From the NCBI GenBank assembly GCA_013153095.1, contig JAADFB010000033.1:1-33961 (forward strand): a DNA stretch of 33,961 nucleotides. The letters run 5' to 3'. Positions 10,599 to 18,854 of this stretch are shown here, one piece after another (position 1 is the stretch's first letter; the number at the start of each line of letters is the position of its first letter). This DNA is from Campylobacterota bacterium. Lineage in GTDB: Bacteria; Campylobacterota; Campylobacteria; Campylobacterales; Nitratiruptoraceae. Below the pieces are notes generated by a model that did no database searches, had not been told where the DNA came from, and saw only the letters and a program-made list of their open reading frames with translations. A program made the translations under genes and the position numbers.

Positions 10599-11270
10599 AT
10601 GGAACTCCAAAAATACAACTTAGAGCTGTTTTCAACCGTCCCTAAATTTATCATCGAAGATATTAACCGCTACGGTAAAATAGTGCGTTATTACAAAAAT
10701 ATGCCTGCAATGAGCAGTGATGATACGATGAAATATTTCTATTTCATCATTGAAGGGAGAATAAAGGTATATCAGTTTAACTTTGAAACCTCTAAAGAGC
10801 AAACTTTAAGAATTCTTTCACAAGGGGATATGTTTGATGTGATTGTGGTTTTAGATCACCAACCGCACGAAATCTTAACCCATACTTACGAGGATACTCA
10901 AGCTCTTCAAGTTCCTATCGATAGAGTTGAGGAGTGGATCGATACCAATCAAGATTTTAGAAAACTATTTTTTAGATATGTGGCCGGTGAGATGAGAGGC
11001 TTGGAAGAGCTAGCTACCGATTTAAGTTTACTCGATACTTCTACTAGATTTATCAAACTACTTTTAAAACACTTCGATCCCAACGAGACTAAATTAAGAC
11101 TTATCCACGATCTTCCTCACGAAGAGATAGCTTCCTTAATTGGTACTGTTAGACATGTGGTTAACCGCCATATCCAAGAGTTAAAAAAAGATGGTTCTGT
11201 CGAGGTAGAACGCAGAAAAATAAAACTTAACGATATAAAAAAGTTGATCGATAGATTGCAACTAAAGTAG
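10599..11270 (+). CDS. Crp/Fnr-family transcriptional regulator
   Basis: Cyclic-nucleotide-binding-like beta domain and C-terminal winged helix (DLPHEEIASLIGTVRHVVNRHIQELKKDGSVEVERRKI). Confidence 0.85.
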   Translation: MELQKYNLELFSTVPKFIIEDINRYGKIVRYYKNMPAMSSDDTMKYFYFIIEGRIKVYQFNFETSKEQTLRILSQGDMFDVIVVLDHQPHEILTHTYEDTQALQVPIDRVEEWIDTNQDFRKLFFRYVAGEMRGLEELATDLSLLDTSTRFIKLLLKHFDPNETKLRLIHDLPHEEIASLIGTVRHVVNRHIQELKKDGSVEVERRKIKLNDIKKLIDRLQLK

Positions 11271-11325
11271 CAGTAAAGTTTTATAAATCTGACTAAAATT
11301 TTATTAATATTTTCCGAACATAGAC

Positions 11326-11354
11326 TTGCTCTAGCAATAAAAATTGTGTATAGT
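11326..11354 (+). promoter_or_regulatory. Putative sigma70 promoter for the YfdX gene
   Basis: TTGCTC (11326-11331), 17-nt spacer, TATAGT (11349-11354). Confidence 0.6.
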
Positions 11355-11359
11355 AACAG

Positions 11360-11391
11360 CTCCCAGCCTTGGGAGATCGGCTATTTTAGCC
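11360..11391 (+). promoter_or_regulatory. Two tandem hairpins in the 5' leader of the YfdX gene
   Basis: CTCCCA-GCCT-TGGGAG (11360-11375) and GGCTA-TTT-TAGCC (11379-11391), followed by A8T5 and then the AAAGGAGG ribosome-binding site. Confidence 0.6.
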
Positions 11392-11416
11392 AAAAAAAAT
11401 TTTTAAAGGAGGTAAA

Positions 11417-12292
11417 ATGAAGAGATTACTTGTATCTCTAACTGTAGCAGGTTTATTAGTAAGTGGTGCTGTTGCAACTGAAGCAACAAAAGCGGAATCA
11501 AATAAAGCGGTTGCTCAAGCTAAAGAGAAAGTTCAAAAAGAGCAACAAGATGTAAAGATTGTAAAAGAGGCTGTTGAGGCGGTTAACTTAACCCATAAAG
11601 TTTTGATGGAGCTAGAAAAAGGGAATAAAGAGCAAGCTCTTAAAGATTTAGAAAAAGCTATTGGTAGATTGGAGGTATTACTAAGCGCTCCAAATGCTCC
11701 TGCTTTAATTCCAATCGATAGTTCTATTGAGATTGTAGATTTTCCAGGGACTTTACGAGATATTAAGACTGCTTTAATTACTGTAAAAGCTCTTCTAGCA
11801 GAAAACAAAGTTCAAGAAGCTAGAATGATTCTTAACACTTTAAGAAGTGAGATCGTATTTAAAGTTATCAATTTACCTTTAGCTAGCTATCCAGCAGCAC
11901 TTAAATTAGCAGCTAAGTTTTTACACGAAGATAGAATTGATGAGGCTAAAAATATTTTAAATCAAGCGTTAGCTACATTTATTGAGATCGACGTAATTAC
12001 TCCAATTCCTCTACTTCAAGCTATCCACTTAGTTGAGGTTGCAAAAGAGGAAGCTAAAAAAGATAAGCAGAAAGCTCTTGATCTTTTAAAAGAGGCAAAA
12101 CTTGCACTTAAGAAAGCAGAAGCACTAGGTTATACTAGCGATTCCGATACAACTTATAAAATGCTTGAGGATATGATCGAAAAGATCGAAAAAGAGGTTA
12201 AAGGTAAGAACGAAGCTCAAAAACTTTTCGATGAGTTGATTGAAAAACTAAAAGAGTTCAAAGAGAAAGCGGTTAAAACTCTTAACAAGTAG
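11417..12292 (+). CDS. YfdX family protein (secreted/periplasmic helical stress protein)
   Basis: Signal peptide MKRLLVSLTVAGLLVSGAVA; helical region with VNLTHKVLMELEKGNKEQALKDLEKAIGRLEVLL resembles PF10938 (YfdX). Confidence 0.75.
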   Translation: MKRLLVSLTVAGLLVSGAVATEATKAESNKAVAQAKEKVQKEQQDVKIVKEAVEAVNLTHKVLMELEKGNKEQALKDLEKAIGRLEVLLSAPNAPALIPIDSSIEIVDFPGTLRDIKTALITVKALLAENKVQEARMILNTLRSEIVFKVINLPLASYPAALKLAAKFLHEDRIDEAKNILNQALATFIEIDVITPIPLLQAIHLVEVAKEEAKKDKQKALDLLKEAKLALKKAEALGYTSDSDTTYKMLEDMIEKIEKEVKGKNEAQKLFDELIEKLKEFKEKAVKTLNK

Positions 12293-12295
12293 AGC

Positions 12296-12328
12296 TTTAG
12301 GTGGGGCTTTTAGCCCCTAAAATTTTTT
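12296..12328 (+). terminator. Intrinsic terminator/attenuator-like hairpin between the YfdX and DUF1931 genes
   Basis: GGGGCT-TTT-AGCCCC stem with outer TTTA/TAAA pairing, followed by T6 at 12323-12328. Confidence 0.6.
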
Positions 12329-12344
12329 AAGGAGGATAGAGTAG

Positions 12345-12791
12345 ATGGCGGTAGTTGGTTTTCACGAGCTTGAGGAGCTTTTCAGAAGAGGAGCGAGTTT
12401 AGATATTAAAAAAGGACACGCCAAAGAGATTACTGATATTGTAGAACAAAAGCTTTACGATCTGCTTTTGATGGGTCAAAAATCTGCCAAATACAACGGC
12501 AGAGATGTTATCTGGAAATATGACCTTCCTATAACCAAAGGGTTAGAGGAAACTATCAACGAGTTTAAAAAACTTGAGCAAGAGATTGAGGTAAGAGATA
12601 TTCTAGAGCGGCTAGCAACCTATCCACCACTACTAGAGTTAGAGATTGAGTTGGAAAACTCTCTTCCAGAAATTGTGGGTGGATTGACGCTGGTTCTGGC
12701 TCGAATAATGAAAAAATTAGACGAGGAGAACAGAGCCGTTACCCACGAACTTATAGAAAGAGCTAAAGGGGTGATGGATCTGACCTTGTAA
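12345..12791 (+). CDS. DUF1931-family protein (single-chain double histone fold, Aquifex Aq_328-like)
   Basis: QKSAKYNGRDVIWKYDLPITKGLEETINEFKKLEQEIEVRDILERLATYPPLLELE...PEIVGGLTLVLARIMKKLDEENRAVTHELIERAKGVMDLTL resembles PF09123 family members such as Aq_328. Confidence 0.82.
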   Translation: MAVVGFHELEELFRRGASLDIKKGHAKEITDIVEQKLYDLLLMGQKSAKYNGRDVIWKYDLPITKGLEETINEFKKLEQEIEVRDILERLATYPPLLELEIELENSLPEIVGGLTLVLARIMKKLDEENRAVTHELIERAKGVMDLTL

Positions 12792-12802
12792 GGAGGTGTA
12801 CA

Positions 12803-13390
12803 ATGGTTGGATACCAAAACTTTATCAAAGATAAAGAGTTACTTAAAAACTTTGAAAAGCACTCCAAGATAGCTGGAGTGATCTTTTTAATTTTAGGTTT
12901 GCTGGGGATCTTCTTTCCAGCGATTATGTCTTTAACTGCTGCTTACTTTGTAGCTTGGCTGTTTATTTTTAGTGGTATTACTATAGGATATCATACCTAT
13001 AAAACTGATAAAAAAGATTGGTTAGGTTGGCTAAAGGCGTTTATCTATCTTTTAACCGGTATTTTGGTAGCTATCTACCCACTCCCTGGAGTTGCAGCAC
13101 TGGGAATAATTTTAGCTGTTTACTTTTTCCTAGATGGGTTTGCTAGTTTTGCGTTAGCTAGTGAGTTAAAAGGGCAAAAGTATTGGTGGCTGGTTTTAAT
13201 TAATGGGATTCTTTCCATCATAATAGGAGTCATCTTTTTAGCCAGTTGGCCGTTTGGAAGTTTACTTTTAGTTGGACTTTTTGTTGGAATTAGCCTATTT
13301 TTTGATGGAATAGTACTTTTAAGTATGAGTAGCTATGTGAAAAAACTTGAAGAAGAGAGCAACTCTTCTACATCTCCTCAAACCTCATAA
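12803..13390 (+). CDS. HdeD/DUF308 family multi-pass membrane protein (acid-resistance-like)
   Basis: Six hydrophobic segments with the repeated motif GLLGIFFPAIMSLTAAYFVAWLFIFSGI and IVAIYPLPGVAALGIILAVYFFLDGF, typical of PF03729. Confidence 0.85.
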   Translation: MVGYQNFIKDKELLKNFEKHSKIAGVIFLILGLLGIFFPAIMSLTAAYFVAWLFIFSGITIGYHTYKTDKKDWLGWLKAFIYLLTGILVAIYPLPGVAALGIILAVYFFLDGFASFALASELKGQKYWWLVLINGILSIIIGVIFLASWPFGSLLLVGLFVGISLFFDGIVLLSMSSYVKKLEEESNSSTSPQTS

Positions 13391-13408
13391 GGCATCAGCC
13401 TTATGGGG
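13383..13408 (+). terminator. Strong hairpin at the 3' end of the HdeD-like gene (candidate terminator/attenuator)
   Basis: CCTCATAAGG-CATCAG-CCTTATGGGG forms a 10-bp stem (one G-U) containing the stop codon; only a weak T-rich tail. Confidence 0.5.
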
Positions 13409-13418
13409 CAATCCTTTC

Positions 13419-13447
13419 TTGACAACCTTATAAACTTCCTCTAAAAT
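13419..13447 (+). promoter_or_regulatory. Putative sigma70 promoter for the DUF505-like gene
   Basis: TTGACA (13419-13424), 17-nt spacer, TAAAAT (13442-13447). Confidence 0.65.
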
Positions 13448-13473
13448 TTCATCAAAATCCAAAGGAGAGATTA

Positions 13474-15333
13474 ATGATAGTTAAAAAGGAAGCGGCAAAA
13501 ATTTTGCTTGCACTCCATAAAAGTGATGACAAAACTATCAATGTAGAAAAATTAAATAATGAAGCGTTAGAAGAGTTAAATCTTAGTGGCTTAGTCAGAT
13601 TTCCTATTCCCGCTAAAGTGGAATTAACTTACAGCGGAGCTATGGTAGCGGACGTTTTAAGTAGAGTGTTAGAAAAAATGGAGGAAGTTGCCCAGTGGAA
13701 AGATAATTTTAAATGGATAAGTAGTGAAGTTATAGCGATGATCGATGCCGCTATAAAAAACAAAGATAAAACTACTTCAGTAAGTCAAGAGGAGCTTTAT
13801 AGACGCGGATTTGCAACTGAGGAGATGGAGCTAACTCCTGAAGCAAAAGAGCTTTTTAGTGCTTATGAGATAACTGAACCTGAACTTGTTATCGATGCAA
13901 AATTAGCAGAATATATTAGAAAATCTCCTATGGGTCCTACCGATTCTCACTATCTTCCCTTAGAAGGAAATAGCAAAGATCTACTAGAAGCGATGAGGTT
14001 GATCGCTTACAGTATTCCTGTAGGAGAGTTTTTTACTTTCAATGAGTTGGGACAAGCTGTAAAAGAGACTTTAACCTTAGGCGGTTGGGCGAGTGAAGGA
14101 AGTGTATTAGATAGATCGATTTTAGAATCTATTGCTAAGGTTGCAGATGGAGAAGAGGTAGATGTAGACACTTTAATCCATCTAGAAGCATTAGGGTATG
14201 TAAGTGATGTGGATACTTTAACAAAAGCGGGAGAGAAAGCGTTAGAAGTTTATAGAATCTTTAAGGATAGAGGTGAAAAACCGCTTAAATCGTTTGCGAT
14301 AGAAAAAGAGGAGGTAGAAACTTTAAAAACGATTGATAAAATCTGGAAAGAAAAATATACTTCCAACCCAGAAGAGACCCCTACTTTTGATGAGATAAAA
14401 CGGGAGCTGGTAGATAGAAAAGTTAGAGAGTATAAGAAAATTTTAGAAAAATATGGACGTAGACTTGATGAGATGCCTAAGAAAAAACAGGAGATCTTAA
14501 AAAAGTTTGGCGAAGCCAAGGATATGGTCAAATGGTTTGAAGAGAACTTTGATCTAAGAGAGTATCTTTACAATCTAGAAGCGTTTGGACTAATAAGTGA
14601 GGGAATTGATGATAAGGGAAGAGCTATCTACTATATAACTGAAGATGGTGAAAAAGTTATAGAAGATCAAAGCGATGAGAGAAGTATCCACTCTTGGAGT
14701 GTAAAAACCTTAACCATCTCTAATAAAATCTTTAGCTCTCCAAACAAGGAATGGGTAGTAGAAGCTAGAAAAGAGCGAGTTTTAGGAACTTATGAACCTA
14801 GCAAATCTGGGCTTTTATATGAGGAGTTGGCTAGCCATCCAAAACTTCCGTTTATGACGCGTTATGAGATGGATATTTTTAAGATGATTCCAGATAGAGG
14901 GATTGCGTGTGAAGACATTTTAGAGGAATCGCTACATCCAGAAGAAAGAGAAAAAAGAGTAGAAGCTCTAGATAAGTTGGAAGCTAAGGGATTTATAGAG
15001 ATTTTACCAGATGGGCATATTGTCGAAAGTGAGTTTGGTAAATTGATGGATGATGCGATGAGTGGGGTACCAGAAGGGTTTGGAGCGCCTATTAACCCAA
15101 TTATCTATCGGGTAGTAAAAGCTATCGCAGAAGTGGGAAGTATGTATGTAAAAGAGCAAAAAGTTAGAATTTTACCCCAAAACATCAAAGAGGCTATCAA
15201 AAAGAGCGGTTTGAGCAAAGAAACGTTTGAAAAAGCGTATATAGCCGCAAGAGAAGCTAAATATTTGGGAAGAAATAGTGTAAATGAAGCGGGGTTAAAG
15301 ATGTTAAAAGCAGTAGAAGCGCTCAATGCGTAA
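13474..15333 (+). CDS. DUF505-like family protein (winged-helix-like repeats)
   Basis: 619-aa soluble protein starting [62 protein letters not shown], with repeated [16 protein letters not shown]-type segments; resembles PF04458 (DUF505) of thermophiles. Confidence 0.6.
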   Translation: MIVKKEAAKILLALHKSDDKTINVEKLNNEALEELNLSGLVRFPIPAKVELTYSGAMVADVLSRVLEKMEEVAQWKDNFKWISSEVIAMIDAAIKNKDKTTSVSQEELYRRGFATEEMELTPEAKELFSAYEITEPELVIDAKLAEYIRKSPMGPTDSHYLPLEGNSKDLLEAMRLIAYSIPVGEFFTFNELGQAVKETLTLGGWASEGSVLDRSILESIAKVADGEEVDVDTLIHLEALGYVSDVDTLTKAGEKALEVYRIFKDRGEKPLKSFAIEKEEVETLKTIDKIWKEKYTSNPEETPTFDEIKRELVDRKVREYKKILEKYGRRLDEMPKKKQEILKKFGEAKDMVKWFEENFDLREYLYNLEAFGLISEGIDDKGRAIYYITEDGEKVIEDQSDERSIHSWSVKTLTISNKIFSSPNKEWVVEARKERVLGTYEPSKSGLLYEELASHPKLPFMTRYEMDIFKMIPDRGIACEDILEESLHPEEREKRVEALDKLEAKGFIEILPDGHIVESEFGKLMDDAMSGVPEGFGAPINPIIYRVVKAIAEVGSMYVKEQKVRILPQNIKEAIKKSGLSKETFEKAYIAAREAKYLGRNSVNEAGLKMLKAVEALNA

Positions 15334-15412
15334 GCTACTTAAGTAGCGGAAAAGTTGTAAACATTTGCACTAGAATTGTTAAGGGGGAAACAGTCAATTA
15401 AGGAGGGATTGA

Positions 15413-16252
15413 ATGGCTCTTAGTCAAAAGTTGCAAGAGATTATCGAATCTCAAAAAGATGTGGTCAAAAAGGTAGCAGAGTTAATTACGGAGGGAATTG
15501 AAGAGTTAAAACAAAAGGCTACCGAAGAGAAGAAAACCTTTGAAGAGGTGGTAGAAGAGATTGTAAAAGCGGTTATGGATGTACAAAAAACAAATTTAAA
15601 AAAGGAGGAGAAAAGAATGGCAATGCCACTACTTGGGGATAAGTTTCCTGAACTAAGTGTTCAAACTACTCATGGCCCTCTAAGTTTACCTGAGGATCTG
15701 GTAGGAAAGTGGACAGTACTTTTTAGCCATCCAGCAGACTTTACACCTGTATGTACTACTGAATTTGTAAGTTTTCAAAAACACAAAAGCGAATTTGATA
15801 AGTTAAATACTAGGTTGATTGGGCTTTCTATCGATCAAGTTTTTAGCCATATTAAATGGGTAGAGTGGATCAAAGAGAAACTAGATGTAGAGATCGAGTT
15901 CCCAATTATTGCGGCAACTGATACTATCGCTTCTCAAATTGGAATGATCCACCCAAATAAAGGAACTAATACTGTAAGAGCGGTTTTTATTATCGATCCA
16001 GATGCGGTAATTAGAACTATCCTTTACTATCCTCAAGAGATTGGAAGAAATATTCCCGAAATTATTAGAGCTGTTAAAGCTCTCCAAAAAAGTGATGCAG
16101 AAAAAGTTGCAACTCCGGCTAACTGGCCTGAAAACGAGCTTCTTGGAGATAAAGTTATCATTCCTCCAGCAACTGACTGTGAAACTGCTAAAAAGCGACC
16201 TCAAGAGTATCAGTGTTATGATTGGTGGTTCTGTTATAAAGAGTCTAAATAA
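15413..16252 (+). CDS. Prx6-family thioredoxin peroxidase with a 68-aa N-terminal helical extension
   Basis: Peroxidatic motif [13 protein letters not shown]-terminal [14 protein letters not shown]; the Prx core begins at an internal Met (15617) with its own SD. Confidence 0.9.
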   Translation: MALSQKLQEIIESQKDVVKKVAELITEGIEELKQKATEEKKTFEEVVEEIVKAVMDVQKTNLKKEEKRMAMPLLGDKFPELSVQTTHGPLSLPEDLVGKWTVLFSHPADFTPVCTTEFVSFQKHKSEFDKLNTRLIGLSIDQVFSHIKWVEWIKEKLDVEIEFPIIAATDTIASQIGMIHPNKGTNTVRAVFIIDPDAVIRTILYYPQEIGRNIPEIIRAVKALQKSDAEKVATPANWPENELLGDKVIIPPATDCETAKKRPQEYQCYDWWFCYKESK

Positions 16253-16560
16253 TGCAAGCTCCTATGGGCTTGCTCCCCTCACTTGAAAAGTTTTTGCTTC
16301 TTTTAAAACAGGAAAACTATTTCCAAGCTCACGAAGTCCTAGAAGAGGTTTGGTTTCCTAGAAGAAAAGATAAGAGTACAGAAATTTTAGTTTTAAAAGG
16401 GTTTATAAACGGTGCCGTTGCACTGGAATTGAAAAAGCGAGGAAAAATACCACAAGCTAGAAGAGTTTGGAATAACTACATAAAGTACTCCCATCTAGTA
16501 GAAGAGATAGAAGAACCCCTATTCAAAGAGGTCTCAGCTTTCTTAAACTCTCTTTTTTAA
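16252..16560 (+). CDS. DUF309 domain-containing protein
   Basis: YFQAHEVLEEVWFPRRKDKSTEILVLKGFINGAVALELKKRGK matches the HEVLE-xW motif of PF03745; start codon overlaps the upstream stop (TAATG). Confidence 0.8.
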   Translation: MQAPMGLLPSLEKFLLLLKQENYFQAHEVLEEVWFPRRKDKSTEILVLKGFINGAVALELKKRGKIPQARRVWNNYIKYSHLVEEIEEPLFKEVSAFLNSLF

Positions 16561-16609
16561 CATCTCCTTTTTACTTTTGGTATCATATCAAAAACTTATA
16601 GGAGCGCTT

Positions 16610-17197
16610 ATGAGATCTCTTCTTTTGATTTTTCCTCTACTTCTGTTAGCTGGAGATGCAAATAAAACCCACTATTTTAAACTCCTAATGGAGCAACAAG
16701 ACCCTTATGTATTTGATAAGTCCCAAAGAATAGAGTTAAAAAAAGCGATGCTAGAGGCGGAAACTAAAAAGAAGATAGCGGAGCTAGAGTATCAAAAAGC
16801 GGTAGAGGTAGAAAAGGTTAAAAAGGAAGCTGTTGAAGTTAAATCCCAAGCGGAGGTAGAAAAAGAAAAAGTAAGTATCTCTCCAGAGCAGGAGATGGTA
16901 AAAGTTAAACAGAAGATGTTATTGTACGGTTTTGCACTTGCGTTAATCACTCTTGTAGTTATCTACTTTATCTTCAAAAAATACCAAGCTCATAAAGAGA
17001 AGATAGAGCTTGAAAAAATGAAGCTGCAGGAAGCTATCCATGAGAAAGAGATGAAAATAAGAGAGAAGGAGATTCAAGCTCAAATGGCAAGTAAACTAAT
17101 AGATGCTATCGCTAGTGGAAATCTTTCTAAAGAGCAAGAAGATAAACTTTTAAAAATAGCGACCAACTCCCACAATCTTTTAGAGAACAAAAAGTAA
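16610..17197 (+). CDS. Hypothetical membrane-anchored coiled-coil protein
   Basis: Signal-like MRSLLLIFPLLLLAGDA, charged coiled coil, one TM segment (MLLYGFALALITLVVIYFIF), second coiled coil. ATG 16610 preferred over the ORF start at 16577. Confidence 0.6.
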   Translation: MRSLLLIFPLLLLAGDANKTHYFKLLMEQQDPYVFDKSQRIELKKAMLEAETKKKIAELEYQKAVEVEKVKKEAVEVKSQAEVEKEKVSISPEQEMVKVKQKMLLYGFALALITLVVIYFIFKKYQAHKEKIELEKMKLQEAIHEKEMKIREKEIQAQMASKLIDAIASGNLSKEQEDKLLKIATNSHNLLENKK

Positions 17198-17300
17198 ATT
17201 TAAAGTTTCCTTTGATTTAAAATTTAGTTGTCAAGAAAGAATCTTAATGAAAACACTTAAAAGTCATTTTAATGACACAAATTTAACACTAATTCAAATA

Positions 17301-17329
17301 GAGAAAAAACCCCTCCACTGTGGGAGGGG
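17301..17329 (-). terminator. Rho-independent terminator of the minus-strand PG-binding lipoprotein gene
   Basis: On the minus strand: CCCCTCC-CACAGT-GGAGGGG followed by TTTTTT. Confidence 0.8.
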
Positions 17330-17350
17330 AGAACTGGTTAAAAGGGAGGA

Positions 17351-18733
17351 TTAAAGAATATCAAGAGCTTTACAAGTTTCAACAGTTAACGCACCTTGAG
17401 CTAGGTCGTTCTTTCTTTGATACGCTTCTACCGCTCTTTGAGTCATAGGACCATAAATTCCATCGATTGGACCATGATAGAACCCAAGTTCTTTAAGTTT
17501 TCTTTGTAGTGCTTTGATTAGACCTGGAGTCATATTTGTCTTACAAATAACCGGTTGCCATTTATATTCAATGTCTCTAACTTTAACTTTTCTAGTAATA
17601 TATTTATATTTTGGTGGAATCTCTTTAGTCACTACACCACCGGGTTCAACCACCTCTTTAACTCTGATAGTTTTATACTCTGCTGGAATTTTTACAACTT
17701 TTGTGCCTGCCGGTTTTACAAGAACTTTTTTAGTGATAGTTTTGTAGACTGGAGGAATTTTTACTGTTTTAGTAACTGCTGGTTCAACTAATACTTTTTT
17801 TCGGATAGTTTTATATTTTGGAGGAACTTTTACTAAACACATAATTTCACCAGTTTGTGGATCAAGCTTTTGCTCTAAAACGCTTTCTTCTCCATTTACA
17901 TCCCAATCAGCGCCTGTACCACGAGTGGTTCCACTACCGTCTTTAGTTAAAACGATTTTACCTCCTCCGCCTAAAAGCGCTTGACCTCTTTTCCAAACGG
18001 TGTGTTCAGGCTCAACTAACACTTTTTCAGTTACCCATTTATATTTTGCAGGTTTAACTACTACCACCTTTTCTGTTTCAGGTTTTACCATAACCTTTTC
18101 AGTTACAGTCTTATAAACTGGTGGAGTTGGGATGATTTTTTCACCCTCTTCTTTTACAAGGATTCGTTTAGTAACCCATTCATATTTAGGTGGAATAGTT
18201 ACTACTCTCTCTCCACCCTCTTCTACCACAACTTTTACTTTTTCAGTTTCATATTTAGGAGGAATTACAACCCTCGCATAACATTCTCCCGGTTTAGCAT
18301 CTGGAGGAAGTAGTGTTAATCCTCTTGGAGGGATTTTAAGAGCCGGTTTTTCTCCATTTCCCTCTTCAACTATAGCGGTATCTACGCTACCACCTTCCAG
18401 CTCTCCAGTTTCCACATCTCCAGAAACTTCTGAAGAAACTATTCCAACTCTTCTAGTAGTTACTGCACTGATCTCTTCTTCAGCTTCTCTTACAGTTCGT
18501 CGGCAGTTTGCCGCTTCACTTTCAACTTCGTGTAATCTCTCCTGTAATCTTTGAACTTCTCGCTCTTTTTGGGATAGAGCTTGTTCCTTAGTTTTGGCTA
18601 TTTCTGCGCACTCTTGAATAGTTTTACAATCGTAAGGTAAAGATGCTGTTGTTTGTTTGTGCGCACAACCGCTAAAAAGTAGAAGTGTTGCTGCAGTTAT
18701 GCTAACAAATCCTAATTTTTTATAGGGTGTCAT
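17351..18733 (-). CDS. Lipoprotein with tandem degenerate repeats and C-terminal peptidoglycan-binding (PG_binding_1) domain
   Basis: Lipobox LLLFSGCAH; about eight PPKYKTVTEKVLVKP-type repeats; C-terminus LIKALQRKLKELGFYHGPIDGIYGPMTQRAVEAYQRKNDL. Confidence 0.85.
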   Translation of the reverse strand: MTPYKKLGFVSITAATLLLFSGCAHKQTTASLPYDCKTIQECAEIAKTKEQALSQKEREVQRLQERLHEVESEAANCRRTVREAEEEISAVTTRRVGIVSSEVSGDVETGELEGGSVDTAIVEEGNGEKPALKIPPRGLTLLPPDAKPGECYARVVIPPKYETEKVKVVVEEGGERVVTIPPKYEWVTKRILVKEEGEKIIPTPPVYKTVTEKVMVKPETEKVVVVKPAKYKWVTEKVLVEPEHTVWKRGQALLGGGGKIVLTKDGSGTTRGTGADWDVNGEESVLEQKLDPQTGEIMCLVKVPPKYKTIRKKVLVEPAVTKTVKIPPVYKTITKKVLVKPAGTKVVKIPAEYKTIRVKEVVEPGGVVTKEIPPKYKYITRKVKVRDIEYKWQPVICKTNMTPGLIKALQRKLKELGFYHGPIDGIYGPMTQRAVEAYQRKNDLAQGALTVETCKALDIL

Positions 18734-18854
18734 GATTATCTCCTTTTATATTTCTTGTTGGTACAAATTAATTATAATGCATATTTTCTTAAAATTTATT
18801 TTATTTACTCCCAAAACTTATAATCTCTTTTCTAGTTTTTTAGCTAATTTCTAT

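Noticed and set aside
11533-11808. Minus-strand 91-aa ORF
   Set aside because: Antisense to the YfdX gene; no SD-like context or domain.
12620-12817. Minus-strand 65-aa ORF
   Set aside because: Antisense to the well supported DUF1931 gene; Ser-rich antisense translation.
14250-14531. Minus-strand 93-aa ORF
   Set aside because: Antisense to the DUF505-like gene; Ser/Phe-rich composition typical of antisense frames.
15105-15326. Minus-strand 73-aa ORF
   Set aside because: Antisense to the DUF505-like gene 3' end; no independent support.
15881-16286. Minus-strand 107-aa ORF and alternative-frame 81-aa ORF over the peroxiredoxin
   Set aside because: Both overlap a strongly supported Prx frame and have no recognisable features.
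17514-17791. Plus-strand ORFs of 77 and 78 aa
   Set aside because: Antisense to the lipoprotein repeat region; their long open frames follow from the repeats.
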